Origin: JAVBLK01 sp031553565
Lineage (GTDB): Bacteria > Bacillota > Clostridia > Christensenellales > DUVY01
Assembly: GCA_031553565.1 (NCBI GenBank)
Contig: JAVBLK010000030.1
Location: 1-8,172, forward strand
Reading direction: 5' to 3'
Length of the DNA stretch: 8,172 bases
The notes beneath the pieces were generated by a model. That model searched no databases. It was not told the origin of the DNA and saw only the letters and a list, made by a program, of their open reading frames with translations. Shown here in pieces: positions 7,979 through 8,172 of this stretch. The position numbers and the translations under genes were made by a program. How positions within the stretch are numbered: position 1 is the stretch's first letter; the number at the start of each line of letters is the position of its first letter.

Positions 7979-8138
7979 GTAAACGCTGATTAAATGAGCG
8001 AGATTTTGAAGGAGCGAATTTTCGAGCGAGAAATGGCTTGTTTTTTGCGGGCGTAGCAGAGCTACGTACGCCAAAAAGAAGACTTTTCGCAGCCGATAAA
8101 GCCGCCCTGTAAATCGAAGTGAATTAATCAGCGTTTAC
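7979..8138 (+). repeat. 160 bp palindromic repeat element, copy 2
   Basis: GTAAACGCTGATTAA (7979-7993) is repeated exactly inverted at 8124-8138. The interior is related to copy 1 (4965-5123, opposite orientation) and nearly equal in length. The central hairpin CGTAGC-AGA-GCTACG (8052-8066) keeps the AGA loop of copy 1 with a different stem sequence. Outer arms such as GCGAGAAA (8027-8034) and TTTTCGC (8084-8090) also pair. It carries no coding frame and no obvious target-site duplication. It sits upstream of the deacetylase gene. Confidence 0.82.
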
Positions 8139-8172
8139 AAAGCAAAAAGATGCCGAAAGCAGCCGAAAAGGC

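Larger units (their letters stand above)
7762..8172. other. Gene-free stretch upstream of the deacetylase
   Basis: About 410 bases hold no supported gene. The contents are the upstream in-frame extension to TTG 7830, an unstructured part (7831-7918), a 55 bp palindrome (7919-7973) and the second 160 bp repeat element (7979-8138). I found no convincing sigma-A or sporulation promoter for the deacetylase here. A 112-codon minus frame at 7736-8074 runs through the repeat and the palindrome and overlaps the deacetylase start; it looks fortuitous. Confidence 0.6.

Noticed and set aside
7736..8074. 112-codon minus frame overlapping the deacetylase start
   Set aside because: It runs through the non-coding repeat and the palindrome, and its residues show no domain or signal; the overlapping deacetylase frame has all catalytic motifs.
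7979..8138. Integron attC site
   Set aside because: Although palindromic, it lacks the GTTRRRY core sites, there is no integrase or cassette nearby, and the second copy has the same ends next to an unrelated core gene.

Overview
The window reads as chromosomal DNA of an endospore-forming member of the Bacillota, most likely a clostridial lineage. The grounds are a complete spoIVA, found only in spore formers, and a complete mcsA-mcsB-clpC protein-quality-control cluster behind a CIRCE box. Base composition looks intermediate, with GC-rich genes and AT-rich gaps. All recognisable genes lie on the minus strand, so the reading order of transcription is right to left. I cannot name the genus from the sequence.

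Right to left: (1) 7762-8172 is a gene-free stretch holding a 160 bp palindromic repeat element (7979-8138) and a separate 55 bp palindrome (7919-7973). (2) A membrane-anchored or secreted NodB-type polysaccharide deacetylase (6838-7761) ends in a clear intrinsic terminator. (3) spoIVA (5129-6610) encodes the ATPase that builds the basement layer of the spore coat. Five bases after its stop codon lies a second, oppositely oriented copy of the 160 bp element (4965-5123), then a terminator-like hairpin (4903-4933). (4) A perfect-consensus housekeeping promoter (TTGACA, 17 bp, TATAAT) overlapped by a near-perfect CIRCE operator drives mcsA (4308-4784), mcsB (3187-4200) and presumably clpC (251-2701). 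(5) After clpC, another strong promoter leads into a small zinc-ribbon reading frame cut by the left edge, probably the start of an insertion-sequence transposase.

McsA, McsB and ClpC act together: McsB, activated by McsA, phosphorylates arginines on damaged proteins, and ClpC recognises the mark and unfolds them for ClpP. In Bacillus-type genomes this operon starts with ctsR and is repressed by CtsR. Here ctsR is absent from its usual place, no CtsR box is seen, and the CIRCE box points to HrcA control. The operon is also loosely built: 107 bp separate mcsA and mcsB, and a tandem array of a ~205 bp repeat (2712-3158) fills the mcsB-clpC gap right up to the clpC ribosome binding site.

The most unusual content is non-coding. 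The two 160 bp elements have diverged, yet their central hairpin is kept by compensatory base changes. The mcsB-clpC array has its own nested palindromes. I find no sign of a new protein-coding system.
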